NCBI GenBank assembly: GCA_018806915.1
Contig: JAGKQI010000090.1
Coordinates: 744,001-808,000 of the forward strand
Reading direction: 5' to 3'
Length of the DNA: 64,000 bases
Origin: Phytophthora colocasiae
Taxonomy: Eukaryota; Oomycota; Peronosporomycetes; Peronosporales; Peronosporaceae
Shown here: positions 1 to 12,009 of the stretch, in pieces
Position numbering within the stretch: the first letter of the stretch is position 1
Layout of the letters: every line of letters starts with the position of its first letter
Notes under the pieces: model-generated
Told to the model about the DNA's origin: nothing
Database searches by the model: none
What the model saw: the letters and a program-made list of their open reading frames with translations, nothing else
Program-made: the position numbers and the translations under genes

Positions 1-24
1 ACGTCATCACAGACGGCCTCGAAT

Positions 25-3000
25 ATGGACGCCGACATTGTGTCGGAGATGGGCGTCGTGGAGGAAATTTACTGTGAAAACTTCATGTGCCATCGTAAAT
101 TACGTGTGGCTCTAAGCCCACACATTAACTTCATCACAGGAGAGAATGGCAGTGGGAAAAGCGCTATTATCGCTGCTATTCAGATCTGTCTGGGTGCCAG
201 TGCACGCAGTACGCATCGTGGCAAGAGTATCAAGAATTTGATCCGTCACGGCCACGAGGGTAATGCTTTAGTGAGGATTACACTCAAGAACGACGCTGTA
301 GGCAGTGACGCCTTCCGCCCGGAGCAATTTGGTCGTAAGATCATGGTTGAGAGACTCATTCGCAGAGATGGATCGGCCGAATACCGACTGAAAGACGAGA
401 CAGGAACACTGGTCTCCAAGCTCAAGTCGGACCTGGATGCGATGCTGGACCACCTGAACATCCAGACGGAGAACCCGTGCGCCATTCTTGATCAAGAAAA
501 TGCCAAGCTATTCCTCAAGGGCAGCGCACAGGACAAGTACAAGTTCTTCTTGCAATCGACAGATTTATACAAGATGAGAAACACGTACTCAAAGATTGAC
601 GAGGAGACGAGGAACATCGCCGAGTCGGTGCTCAAGAGGGAGAGAGCCAAGATCACCACGTTGAAAGAAGCCATGAAGGAGGCCAAGAAGCAGTGGCAAG
701 AAGCCCAGAGTGTAAGTGTTGTTGTTTGTTGTACTGTGTGGGAATCAAGGATATTTAATTGTCGTGCTGGATGTTGGATAGATCGGGAAGCTGGAGGAGG
801 AGTTTGAGGTGCTAAAGAAGGAGCTTGCGTGGTCGTTTGTGACGGCGAAGGAGACCGTCGTCGCCAAGACGGAGAAGAAGATGAACCGCAAGAAGAGCGA
901 AGCGGAACATGCTGCTGGTGACTATGAAGAAGCCAAGGAGGCAGTGTATAACCTCGAGAGGAAGCAGAAAGAGAAGAACGACAAGCTCGAGGAAATTAAC
1001 GCCCGTATGGGCGAGACCAACCACAGAAAAACGGAAGTAAAGAATAGGATCCGTGAAGCCCGTCGTCCATTGCACACCTGCAAAGCCGAGCTGAAGAATC
1101 TGACACAGGCCAAGCAACGAGCGAATCAACGACTCACCCGTCTGGAACATGACCTGCAGAGGAAGCGAGAGAACCACGAAGCCATGCTTCACAATCGGAT
1201 GCAGCGCAACGGCGAGATGCGAGAGCGGATTGAGCTGAAACGCCGAGAGGTGCAAGATGCGGATCATGAAGTGAATGAAGCCAAGCAACAGGCACATGCT
1301 CGACCCCAGGAGTTGGATGAGGTGGAGAATCGCCACGATAACTGCCTTCAGAAATTACGAGAGGCTGACAGCGAAGCCAGCAGGATCCAACATCGAATCA
1401 GCTCGCTGAGAGGGCAGAAGCGCGATAGCCTTGCCATTTTCGGCAACAAAATCCCGCAGCTGCAGCAGCTCATTCAGCAAAATCGGCATCGGTTTTCCGC
1501 GCCACCTATTGGACCCTTGGGTCTCCACGTCAAGCTCCCTGAACGGTACATGAAATTTGCAGTGGCCATTGAGGTTGCTCTGAAGGGTACGCTGGGAAGT
1601 TATCTCGTGGTGGACGGTAGAGATAAAGCTCTCCTCGACGACCTGAAGCGCCAAATTCATTGCCCACAGAACCAGGCCAGTATCTTCATCTCGAAACGAT
1701 CTGGACGCCGCCATGATAACTTGCGCCTTGCAGAAGGAAATCTGGCTGATCACGCTATCTGCAATATCCTCGAAGTGAATGATGACGAGGTGTTCAACAC
1801 TCTCATTGATTCGTGCAGTGCGGAGAGTAAGCTTCTGTTTGAGACGCGTGAAATGGCTGAGCAAAGCGTTCTGAGCGGCTCAAGTGGCAACTTCAGAATG
1901 GCTCGCTTTGTTTCAGAGGTCTATTTTCCGGACGGCAACAAATTTATTGTTCGTTCTGGCAACCTGGCCTTTATTGCCAATAAGGGCAATCGTCGCAGTT
2001 CAATTATTTGCCAAGACGTGGAGGGCGATATCAGAGAGCTGGAACAGAAGCAGGATCGTTTACGGGGGACGCTGGAGGTACTGCGTCGTGATGAAGCAAG
2101 CCTACGGCGTGATCGTGAAGGCTTCCGTCACCAGATGAAACAGCAAAATGACCGAATCGACTACTTGTCGCGTCGGTTTAACCAGAAACGTGCTGAACTT
2201 CGGAATCTCGAGGAGGAACTGTCCGACGATATGCAGCAGCACACGTTGGATACTTCAGTGTTGGAAGACGAGGTCAGGGGCGTTCAGGACGAGCTTGAGG
2301 AGTTCCACCGCCGTGAACTACACCTGAATGAGACGATCTCCAAATCCAATCCTGACCTGGAAGGACAGTTGCATGAGCTCGAAGAGCTGGACGCCATGGA
2401 GAAGAAGATTGCTGCAGAGATGAACGAGTACCAAATGGATGCTGACGCTATTTACAAACACCTTAGCGAAATGAAGGTGAAGGAGATGACGTATCAGAAG
2501 GAGTCAACCACCTTACGTGATATGGTTGCGCAGTACGAAGATGAACTGGCTGCTCTTCAAGAAGAGTGCGAGGAGCAGAGACGAAAGGCTCAATTGCACT
2601 GTGAACGGGTAGCTGTCCGACACTCGCATGATTATTACGGCAAGCGTTTAACAGACATCAAACATCAGATCGACCAGGAGCGCAGACGGTTCCAAGGGAT
2701 GGATCTCAATGAACTGAAGGATGACTTGGAATCCAAGAAACTCAAGTATAAAAGCAAGAAGAAAAACTACGAGAAGTTCAGGGATAACCTCAGCTGTATT
2801 CGTACGATGCTGGACGAACGCAAGCAGGTGTGGCAAATCCTGCGCAAGCAAATATCCAACCGAACATCCATGGAGTTCAACGAGTTCATGACCTTGAATA
2901 ACTTTGCCGGCAGGCTAAAATTCCGACACAGTGATCAGCGACTCGAGATTGCTGTTCTGCAGAATGAAGTCGGCGCCTCGCGAGCGTCACAGGTGACTGA

Positions 3001-3356
3001 TATGAAGGAGCTATCTGGAGGTGAGCGCTCTTACACTCAGGTTGCTCTGCTGTTGGCTCTGGGCAAGAGTATTGAATGTCCGTTTCGAGTCATGGACGAG
3101 TTCGATGTGTTCATGGACTCTGTGAACCGAGACATGACCATCCAGCTGCTTGTGGACGCTGCCAAGGAGGAGGGCAAGAAACAGTTTATCTTCGTGACTC
3201 CAAATGACCTTAGGTACGTGAGTTTGATGTATTGTCGAATTGGTAATGTTCTGTTAACGTGCTCATTTTGTTTTCAGTACGCTGCGTCGCGACCCGAGGG
3301 TCAAGATCCAGAAGATGAACCCGCCTCGGGATCGGTTGAATGCAGAACACGAGTAG
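25..3356 (+). CDS. SMC6: Structural maintenance of chromosomes protein 6 (SMC5/6 complex)
   Basis: ATPase subunit of the nuclear SMC5/6 complex used in DNA repair and replication-fork stability. Three exons fit: 25..711, 782..3213 and 3278..3356, with GT-AG introns of 70 and 64 nt in correct phase, giving about 1065 aa (family usual about 1100). Seen: Walker A GENGSGKS near residue 41, long coiled coils on both sides of a hinge (about residues 420-600), the ABC signature LSGGERS and Walker B region FRVMDEFDVFMDS near the C terminus, and the C-terminal ending LSTLRRD typical of SMC6. Seen: the frame is open to base 1 upstream of the chosen ATG, and Walker A sits closer to the N terminus than in most SMC6 proteins, so the true start may lie outside the window. 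It converges with OAT downstream. Confidence 0.93.
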
Positions 3357-3638
3357 GAAAGCGTTATGGTTTGTTGAGGGACATTATTACCACGTCTTGC
3401 TGCGTGGGTTGAGTAGTATCAATAGTAGGCTGCCGCATTTATTGACGAAACACATCTTCATTGTTTAGTGGTTAAGTTTGCAGCCTTCAAGAGTGCACTT
3501 GCAAAAGTTTGTTAAGAATTTGCAATTGACATTCAAGTTACTGGGCGTGGCGTGCTTGCATCTACGGGTCTAGCTAGCCAATCTGTAGCTTTTTCCTTCG
3601 CTACGAGAAAGGTGTGCGCGTCCCGGGGTTATTTCCTT

Positions 3639-5075
3639 TTACTTCTCAGCTTCCGTGAGTACCTCCTTGATAATCGACGTGCACTCGTCAAGCTGCTTCT
3701 CGGTCATTACAAGCGGAGGCGCAAGACGAATGATGTTGCCGTGAGTGGGTTTGGCTAGCAGCCCCTTCTTGGCCAGGTTCATACAGAGCTGCAGAGCGTC
3801 CGGCTGGTTGGGTCTCTCGCTGATGATAATTGCATTCAGCAAGCCACGGCCACGCACACCTTGAAGCACGTTGGACTTGAAGCTGTTCAGACAAAGCAAT
3901 AGATAACAGTGTGAGTCATCAGGAACACAATATCAAGCAGGTAAAGGATGCCACGTACTCTCTCATCTCGCTGCGGAACTTGTTGCCAAGCTTGAAGGCG
4001 TTCTCGGCCAGCTTCTCCTCCTTGATAACTTCCATAGCCGCCATAGCGACCTTGCAACCAAGCGGGTTACCACCATACGTAGATCCGTGCTGGCCAGGTT
4101 TGATCGTGAGCATCACCTCGTCACTGGTAAGCACAGCCGAGACTGGGTACATGCCACCGGAGAGCGCCTTGCCCAGAATAACGATGTCGGGCTTGACACC
4201 TTCATAGTCCACCGCCAGCATCTTGCCAGTACGTGCAAGACCAGTCTGCACTTCATCAGCGATCCACAGGACGTTGTACTTGGTGCACAGGTCACGGACG
4301 CGCTTGAGATATCCATCATCAGGCACGACAACACCAGCTTCACCTTGGATCGGCTCCACCATGAAAGCTGCAATGTTCTTGCCCTCCTTCTTGAAAACTT
4401 CCTCTAGTGCGTCAGCGTCATTGTACGGGATGCTAGCGAAGCCAGGCATGAATGGCCCGTAGCCTCCAAAGGCCTCCGGATCATTGGAAGCCGAGACAGC
4501 ACTCAATGTACGACCCCAGAAGTTGTTCTTGGCAAAGATGACCTTGGCTTGGTTCTCCTGGACGCCCTTGACGTCGTAAGCCCATCGACGAGCAAGCTTA
4601 ACAGCCGTCTCGCCGCCTTCCACGCCTGTGTTCATCGGCAAAATGCGGTCATAGCCCAGGAGGTTGGTCATGTACTCTTGATACTCTCCCAGTACATTGT
4701 TGTAGAAGGCTCGGGACGTCAGAGTGAGTGTCTCCGCTTGCTCCGTCAACGCCTTAACCAGTTTCGGGTGGCAGTGGCCTTGGTTCACTGCAGAGTAGGC
4801 ACTGAGGAAGTCGTAGTACTCCTTGCCTTCGACGTCCCAGACCTTGCAGCCTCGGCCCTTGTTCAGCACCACAGGCAGCGGGTGGTAGTTGTGTGCACCG
4901 CATTTCTCCTCACGGTCGATGTACTGGGATAAGATACTTTCATTAGTGACACGACTACACAATAAAAAATATAGGTAAAACGTACCTCCTGAGCAGTCCA
5001 AACGTTGCGAGTGGACTGATTTCGCAGCTTGGAGGCAATAGGACGAAGCTTCTGCATGCCAGTGACAGCCTTCAT
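3639..5075 (-). CDS. OAT: Ornithine aminotransferase, mitochondrial type
   Basis: PLP-dependent class III aminotransferase that converts ornithine plus 2-oxoglutarate to glutamate semialdehyde and glutamate. Exons on the minus strand: 5075..4986, 4923..3959 and 3882..3639, with introns of 62 and 76 nt in phase, giving 432 aa, the usual family length. Seen: [18 protein letters not shown] at the start of the core, the PLP-lysine motif [12 protein letters not shown], and the C-terminal [11 protein letters not shown]. The first exon (30 residues, Arg/Lys/Ser rich, no acidic residue until the last positions) fits a mitochondrial presequence. An in-frame ATG at 5300 would lengthen it, but the inserted sequence is proline rich and unlike the family. 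It converges with SMC6; the 282 bp between them hold no gene I can support. Confidence 0.93.
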
Positions 5076-6185
5076 GGAGTCTGGAGGTGGAGGAGGTGAA
5101 GGTCGGCTTGAGCTGTGGCGGGCGAGTTGGCGAATGAGGACTATGTTCGCACGCGGAAAAAGCGTGCGTGCCGAGACGGATTTAAGGTGGGGGATTGGCC
5201 AATCGGAGAGTAGAGATAAGAAAATACAAACTTCAAGTGTTTTAGTTACTTGGATTTGGTATGCCATATGAAATTCAAGTACAGGAAACAGTTTTTGCAC
5301 AGCTTAAGTACGCGTACTTACTATACTCCAACAATAGATACCCTATCCCGGACCACTTCAACTTGGAGCTTGGCCGGAAGATTGCCTCCAGTTCGGATCC
5401 ACATGAGGGTTAACGAGAGGTGTAAGAAGCAGAACTTGAGGCAGTTGACGTGGTGACCACTACTGCTGGAATATGATGCGAAATATGTATGCATTGCCAT
5501 GCATTTCTTTTACTTTTGCAAGAGATATCATTGTTGGGGGCGAGTGGTATCAACCGACCAGCTACAAATATCGGATTATAAAGGTTAGGGTTTATGATAG
5601 ACTTCACAGCTGGTAGTGATCGTCAACCACGTTGCATGCTTGATCGTCCTTGCGACCTGTGCCAGCCACTCGCTGTAGCAACACCACCGGTGTGGCTCCC
5701 GGATAGGAAGATAGGGAGGCGAGGTACTCGATGTCAGCGGCGTCCAGACGAGGCCAGCTCTGAAGTGATTGCCTCGTAACTGCCGCGGATAAAAGTAGGT
5801 AGAGCAAGCAATTCATCTGCAAATCTGTTAGCAGTACCGAATGCCGCCATTGTTTCCAATTGGAGCAGGATACTGTGCTCTATTGGTTTTCTAACGACGA
5901 AGGCTAAGCATACTTGTATGTGTACTCCTGTTCATACTGAGTACAGTCACAATAATGCTATTTCGCGAATTCTTGAAAATGCCTTTTGCAAATGCTACAA
6001 ACCAGAAAACCTATAGAAGCTTCGTGTACGTATGATTCAAATGTTGATCTTAGTGATCCATTCGTTGAGTGTTCCTGATGAACATGTCCATTATTGTCCT
6101 TGATTGTCGTTTTTAGCGCTACATGAAATGACTGGGAGCTCAGTTTCGAAGTCAACTTTAACTAAGCACACCTCTTCGAGCAAGA
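5076..6185. other. Gene-poor spacer between OAT and the disrupted gene
   Basis: About 1.1 kb upstream of OAT (minus strand) and of the gene starting at 6186. Apart from the weak secreted ORF at 5604..5822 I see no coding signal, no repeat and no transposon end. The 200-300 bp nearest 5076 should hold the OAT promoter. Confidence 0.5.
5604..5822 (-). CDS. Possible small secreted protein (weak)
   Basis: A 72-residue ORF whose N terminus (MQMNCLLYLLLSAAVTRQ) reads like a signal peptide, followed by a short hydrophilic part with a single Cys. It has no recognised domain and no intron. Oomycete genomes carry many short secreted proteins, but an ORF of this length arises by chance easily, so this is only a candidate. 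The start could also be the second Met two codons later. Confidence 0.2.
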   Translation of the reverse strand: MQMNCLLYLLLSAAVTRQSLQSWPRLDAADIEYLASLSSYPGATPVVLLQRVAGTGRKDDQACNVVDDHYQL

Positions 6186-6651
6186 ATGAGGATCACCCGT
6201 GGCTTTGGCGCTTTCGTCTGCATATCTACGACTTCAAGAACCAGTGATGCCGCTATCTTTACGGGCCCAGCAAGTGTTATGTCGCATCATGACAACGTAA
6301 ACTGCACTGGAGTGCCGGTGCAACTCGGTATCAATAGGTATGACAGGAATCCCTGTCGTATTCAACCCGGTGATTCCTGCATGCAGTATGATGTTGGCAC
6401 AACCCACAAATGCGTCACGGATCTGTCCGAATTGCTGAGGAGTTCATTCGGAAAGTCTCCTTACGTGCTTGTTGACTACTACTCGGATAAAGACTGCAAT
6501 GTTCTTTCGCAAACGCTCGCGTTCCTGGCGGATGGAAAGTGTCATGAGTTCTACGATGCAAGCAGAATTACTTCCCAACGCACAACAATATATGCAAACG
6601 GCAGAGTAACGATTGAGGGTGCCACTTCACATGGCAGCGGTAACGAGCCAT
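6186..6651 (+). pseudogene. 5' part of a small Cys-containing (secreted-type) gene split by an LTR retrotransposon
   Basis: The reading frame from ATG 6186 encodes 155 residues, then the sequence becomes LTR. The same frame resumes after the retrotransposon at 25447 (codon 156 begins with base 6651 and is completed by 25447-25448) and ends at TAA 25616, so the uninterrupted gene would code for about 211 aa. Seen: a weakly hydrophobic N terminus, spaced Cys residues (NCTGVP, DSCMQYD, THKCVTD, KDCNV, DGKCHEF) and the DYYSDKDC...ADGKCH pattern. I recall similar patterns in extracellular domains of oomycete-specific secreted proteins and TKL receptor-like kinases, but this is a low-certainty resemblance. 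No kinase or membrane segment follows. The insertion adds stop codons within a few codons of the junction. Confidence 0.7.
6647..6651. repeat. Target-site duplication GCCAT, left copy
   Basis: Five bases immediately before the TG of the 5' LTR, identical to 25442..25446 after the 3' LTR. A 5-bp duplication is usual for gypsy integrases. Confidence 0.9.
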
Positions 6652-6697
6652 TGTATCAGAAATGATAGATATGCGTTTAGAAAGTCTAGGCTATTAA
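6652..6697 (+). repeat. 5' LTR, left fragment (46 bp)
   Basis: Identical to the first 46 bp of the 3' LTR (25251..25296), ending in the TTAA used as target by the piggyBac insertions. Confidence 0.9.
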
Positions 6698-7370
6698 CCC
6701 TTCTGCGAAGCAATGGACTAAACTATAGTATACAAAGTTAAGTCAATGTCTTGTAAAAGGGCCCTCAGGCGCCCTTTTAGAGACAGATCGCAAGATCATC
6801 CATGCCTCAAATCTCGCAAGATGCACGAGGATACCTCCTTCATCAACCTCTAAGGGCACATCATGCGCCTTTAAAGTTGGCGATCTGATAGGCCGATATC
6901 CTGGAGCTAAACAAAAAATCTGGAAGAATACTCTAATTGGATAAAAAGAAGTTGGTGGGAAGCAGCTTCAGGTAACAAATCAAAAATTACGTCAAACATG
7001 AGCCACGTTTTTGAACGCCATGCTTGGAATGATGATGCTTGGATGTTGTCTTGCATGAGCACTGGCGCCGCGCTTGCAACGACTACGTCTACACAAACAC
7101 TTTCCGCTTGTTAATGGCAGTCCAGAATGGCTTTATCATTCCCTACGTGTTCGCAATTAGCTTCTTCTACAAACAACTAGCAAACTGGAATAAATGCCTT
7201 TGAATGCCAGAATTAATTTTTATTGAAACTTAATTATTTCAAAAACACATAGCATATAAATTACAAAACAACAAGTGAACTATCAAAATGCGACCTGTTA
7301 AAATTAATCGCGAACAACGACGCGTGGCGACCGTCCAGCATTTCCCTCCCCCTCCCGTTTCGGAGAATTC
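6698..7370. other. Element A left subterminal region
   Basis: No coding signal is seen. It holds the left terminal repeat, a hairpin at 6755..6778 with AAAAGGGC arms, and a second imperfect ATGCGCC-type motif near 6860-6880. It also presumably holds the transposase promoter. Confidence 0.6.
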
Positions 7371-7643
7371 ATGACGCTTAGTGAAGAAGCACCCGGAGAG
7401 AAGAAGGCACCACCACCAGGGCAAGTCAGCAAGCGACGCCGGCTTGATACGTCCACCGCGTGGGGCGTTCGGTTTCGTGATGTGTGGGCGGCGTTATTAA
7501 AAGATGGGTGGACATCAAAGCGACCAAGTGGCCGGAGCTTGGACTCGCGATACCAGTACATCGTCCCTCGTGGGCGTTATAATGGTGAGGAAGGGGTCGA
7601 CTTCTTTCTCGGCGAAGACGCCTTGATGCAACACCTCCATGAT

Positions 7644-8892
7644 GCCGTCCAAGGTCAGTAAGAATGGTGTGATTCGGTGCTACGTGTACTTGACATTGTT
7701 CGTGTATGTGCTATAGGTGACGAGCTACGAGAAGCAGTGGCAGAGCGTGGTGGCGGCGCAGTACAGCAGTGTCGCGGTGCAGCGCAAGACACCGGTGCAG
7801 CCGTTGACACCAACGTCCAAGGTGCGTGATGAATGTGTACTGGACGACGGTGCACTAGTTGCTAATGTTGTGTGCATGCGTAAGGTGCAGGTGGTGAGCA
7901 TCGAGCAGCAGGCGGACTACATCTCATCGATGCTGTGCAAGGTGTGTGAGGTCTTTATGGAGGTGGTGCTTCTGATGGCTGATGCTGCTATGTGTTTTGT
8001 AGGACTTGGACATCGGGACGATGCTGGCACAGCGTACGCTGGTACTGTCGGTAGAGGTGAGAAAGAACTACATGGACTGTGTGGGTGCTGTGGTTGTTGA
8101 CGTTATTTGCGTACTGTGTATGTAGCTCACGAGCATCGTGTAGGAGTTGTTGTTAGTGACGCCGCTGGCCGAGGTGGGGGAAGCCGTGTTGTGAGATGGA
8201 CACAAGATGCTGACGTTGTGCTATGTGATATGCAGTTTCCAAGCGCCGTGGATCAGCAGCAGTGGATGATGAGGGTGGCGTTACTGGCCCAGGTGAGCGG
8301 AATTATATTGTAGAGGTGTTCTGTGTTAGTGACATCGTTATGCTTGCTGTGTAGTTACCAAACGTCGCGTGTGCGTGAGTTCTGCTAGTGGTGTACGTAC
8401 GTCGAGACGTAGGCGTGCAGCTGCTGAACGTCCGATTGGTGGACAATCTGCTCGTGGTCGTGCACTTCGAAGTGCTAGTAATGAACTTGCTTCGGGTGCT
8501 TTGGCTGGCACAAGTGACGGTCGTGCTTCGGCCATTGGACGTGCTGCTGGTGATGACTTTGTTTCGAGTGGCCAAGTTGGCAGCGATGAACTTGCTCGTG
8601 GTGGACGTGCGCTTCGAGGTGAACGTCCAGCTGGTGATGAACTTGCTTCGAGTGGTAATGCTGGCACAAGTGGTGGACGAGTTTCGGACAGTGAACGTCC
8701 AGCTGGTGATGATCTTGCTTCGAGTGGTATTGGCACTAGTGGTGGACGAGCTTTGGACAGCGATCGTGCTACTGGTGATGAACGTTCTTCGAGAGGTATT
8801 GCTGGCACTAGTGGTGGACGAGTTTCGGACAGTGAACGTCCAGCTGGTGATGACCTTGCTTCGAGTGGTATTGCTGGCACTACTGGTGGACG
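7644..8892 (+). repeat. Inverted duplicated exon cassette, left copy
   Basis: Nearly identical to the reverse complement of 12775..14025. It begins at GCCGTCCAAGGTCAG across the exon-1 splice donor and ends within the 60-bp coding repeats. Exons and introns are both copied, so this is a DNA-level duplication or conversion and was not retro-copied. See the right copy and the findings. Confidence 0.88.
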
Positions 8893-8960
8893 AGCTTCGG
8901 ACAATGGTCGTGCTAATGGTGATGAACTTTCTTCGAGTGGTAGTGCTGGTACTAGTGGTG
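8560..8960 (+). repeat. Coding minisatellite, about 60-bp units
   Basis: Tandem units encoding variants of GTSGGRVSDSERPAGDDLAS (about 20 aa). Copies diverge by substitutions, and unit number differs from the inverted copy at 12775..13060. It lies in the linker between the transposase N-terminal domain and the catalytic core. The opposite strand also reads open for long stretches because of the repeat composition. Those antisense frames are not taken as genes. Confidence 0.8.
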
Positions 8961-11790
8961 GAAATGATGTTCGTCGTGCGTGTGGCACTAGCGAACAACG
9001 TACAGCTAAACATGGGCGTACGGCTAGATATGGGCGTGTGTCTAGTGGTGGGCGTACTACCGCAGATGTGCGCACTTCTAGAGGTGGGCGTACGGCTAGA
9101 GGTGGCACTGCTAGAGGTGGTCGCACTATTCATGGTGGACGGGTTGCTAGTGTTGGGCGTGTTGGCTTGGCTGCTAGCAACGAACCTAAGTCTAATACTG
9201 GACGGGCAGAAATGTATGGGTGTGTTTCAAGCAGTGCAGCAGTTGCAAGCGCTGGCAATAACATCACGGTTGGTGAAATTGATAACTCACGGTGTCTCAA
9301 TGTTCGAGCATCTTGTGGCGGTAGTTTTAGTGTCGGTACTACCCGTTACACTGGCGACAACGACGTTATATCAGTGGCCGATGGAGGTGATAGTGACGGA
9401 GTATCTGTGATTAGCGGAGGTGCCAGTAGTCCAGACACGATGAATCTTGCGCCATCTTCATCACGTGCGAACACCCCAACATCTCGATCACCCAATGAGG
9501 CCAAAACAACACCACGATCCACGCCTATCCTACTCCAAGATGTCTACATTGACAAACTGGTCGCGTTCACACCTGACAATGAAACGTGGATGAAGGCTAA
9601 GGCATACAGACCGATTGGTACATCCTACATTGTCGGCCGCATTTACCGTTCTGTGAAGAGGGGGAAGAACGCTACTCTCTTTCAAATCCGATGGCTGGAT
9701 AGTCAATTTCAAAATAACTTGGAGATCATCAACGCTGGCGTCGCACAGCGTGGTATCAAGAATTACGTTGCACTTACACAGTTGAAAACTCCTAACTGGC
9801 GTGTTCTCGTGGAGCCTGATCCTGGTGAGGAGCTTGACATCGACTCCTGAAGCCTCCGACCTAGTGGAAGACCCCATTGAAGCGTTCGATCCTGGCAGCG
9901 TTCTTCCCACGAGTCTATCAGGAGGTGGAGGCGATTAGAAACATGCGATTTGTCCCCGGAGAAGACGTTGAATCTCCCTCCCTACCTGTATGCGCATGCC
10001 GACGGTACAACCAAGACCCACATCCGCCCTGAGTACAAGCACCTTTTCGAGCACTCTGCCTGCTCAAGCTTTTTCGCGTACATACCACTATTTTTCTGGC
10101 GCCAGACATTACACGAGACGAATCACTACGCTACTTTAAAGGATATTCGCATCGGCAACCCGTTCACGCTGGACGAGTTGATGACTTTCCTCGGAATTTT
10201 GTTCTTCATGGCTGTGAATGATAAGGGGGAGTACGCAAACTATTGGGGTCAACAAGCCGAAGACTTAGTGTTTGGAGGATCTACAACCGCTCTAGATTCT
10301 ATCATGTCACTGTATCGATTCAAGCTCCTTCGGCGTTGCCTGAGCTTCAATGCTTCGCCAACCACTCTTGAGAAAGATGCTGCGGCAAGGATTAGGCCGC
10401 TTCTGAATCTACTAAAGATCACCGGGGGGCAGTACGTTAATGTCGGACGCAATGTTGCTTTGGACGAGGCTAGTGTCGCCTGCAGAACTCGCCAAGGCCG
10501 ACACATGATCGTGTACAACCCCACCAAGCCAACGGGCAAGTATCACTTCCGACTTTATATGGTGTGCTGTTCTACTACGTGGATAGCTCTGAACTACAAG
10601 CTTCACTGTAATCGAAGTGACATTTTTGGACCGTTTAGACGGTGTTGTTGGGCTGGAGGAAGCCCAGAGTTTGAGAGAGGAGTTCGAAGCTGTATCGAAA
10701 ATCCGGCAGCATGTGCTTGAAGTTACACGACCTCTCTTTGGGACGAACCGAATTGTGAACATGGACAACTACTATACATCAGTGCAGCTGCTGCAGGAAC
10801 TGCGGCTTAAAGGTCTCTATGGGAGAGGTACAATTCGTGCGAATAGCAAACACTTTCCTGCGCATTCAATACTGCCCAAAGATGATTGCACTCGTGGAGA
10901 CTACCGACAGGCTGTGGCTCGGGATCACAGTATGCTAGCGGCATCCTGGTGTGATGGCAATGTAGTCAACATGATTTCCAATGCAGATTCGACAGCCATT
11001 ACAAGTGTGGCTCGAGTGATTGGCAAAGAACGAAAGGAATTTACGTCGCCAGTGTGTGTTGCCCACTACAACGCCAATATGCAAGGGGTTGATAGACTTG
11101 ATCAAATTAGAGGACGCTTCTCTATTTCTGACGGACACTCCTATAGACGTTGGCACAAAAAGCTGGCATTAGCACTAATCGATGTCGCGCGATCCAACGC
11201 ATACCTCACTCAACGTCTCGTCAAAACGGACACCCCGCCCATCCGAGACCCTCATCGAAAGTTTATGATGGAGCTTGTGGGGGAATTGCTGAATGGACAG
11301 TGGAAAAACGCTCCAAGTGAAGGGCGCATGCTTTACACTGGCGCATGTGCTACAAGAGACGAAATTGAAGCAGTAAACATGCCGCCGGCACGACCAAGCG
11401 TTGACGGTGTTAGAGGTGCGACGATGGTGTGTACGTCAGTTTCGTCAAGGCAAATTTATGACAAAAGGCAGAGGAAACGTCGACGCTGCATAGTATGCAG
11501 GTGGGAGGGCAGATACCCAACCGAGGTTACGACCTACTGCTATTCCCATGACGTATGCTTGTGCCGAGAACTGCACGACGTACCTGTCAAGCCGTGGATG
11601 TGCCCAAACACTACTGCAACATGTTGGGAAAAATTCCATCAGTTCTATCTTCAGCAAAATTTGTTTACTGACAAGGGCAACGTCAGGCGACACTCAAAGC
11701 TTGCCATGCTGAAAGCAGCAGCAGGTGACAACGAGTCGAGGCCACCTGTAGTACGCCAAATTCAAATATAGGTGAAGTTGTTTGCTTGAG

Positions 11791-11942
11791 TGCATGTGTT
11801 TACCTGTATGTAACTTGAATTTAGTATGCTTCTAGTGCATGTGTTTACCTGTATGTAACTTGAGTTTAGTATGCTTTTAGCGCATGTGTTTACCTGTATG
11901 TAACTTGAGTTCAGTATGCTTCTAGTGCATGTGTTTACCTGA
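11791..11942 (+). repeat. 45-bp tandem repeat between the convergent genes of element A
   Basis: Units start at 11791, 11836, 11881 and 11926 (the last partial), each beginning TGCATGTGTTTACCTG or CGCATGTG. It lies just after the transposase stop and before the 3' end of the facing methyltransferase gene, so it may serve as transcript end or spacer. No coding potential. Confidence 0.85.
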
Positions 11943-12009
11943 ATTCCACTTAAATGTACGATGTGTTTGGTGCAAATTGAGAGTAGTTATTGTTGGGAAG
12001 GCTGTGATA

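Larger units (their letters stand above)
7371..11771 (+). pseudogene. piggyBac transposase of element A (multi-exon, frameshifted)
   Basis: First exon (7371..about 7654) encodes a domain with FRDVWAALLKDGW, GRSLDSRYQYI and GVDFFLGED that recurs in element B. Short exons follow, most with phase-1 introns, then a Gly/Ser/Arg repeat region from about 8357. The conserved block KAYRPIGTSYIVGRI...RWLDSQFQ lies at about 9590-9720, and the DDE catalytic core spans 9950-11300. Catalytic Asp candidates: NVALDEASV, VNMDNYYTS and QGVDRLDQ. A Cys/His cross-brace finger (CIVCRWEG...CYSHDVCLC) lies at the C terminus. Lesions seen: reading shifts through all three frames between about 9840 and 9990, and a one-base shift in a T run near 10623. 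The exon junction near 8210-8240 could not be resolved. Transposase activity is therefore doubtful, though every domain is present. Confidence 0.85.

Noticed and set aside
812..1336. Minus-strand ORFs inside SMC6 (also 1355..1864)
   Set aside because: Hydrophobic shadow frames of coiled-coil coding sequence.
8303..9133. Long antisense ORF (276 codons, Ser/Thr rich) opposite the repeat region, mirrored at 12754..13365
   Set aside because: Low-complexity shadow of the 60-bp coding repeats, with no domain. The sense frame continues into conserved transposase sequence.
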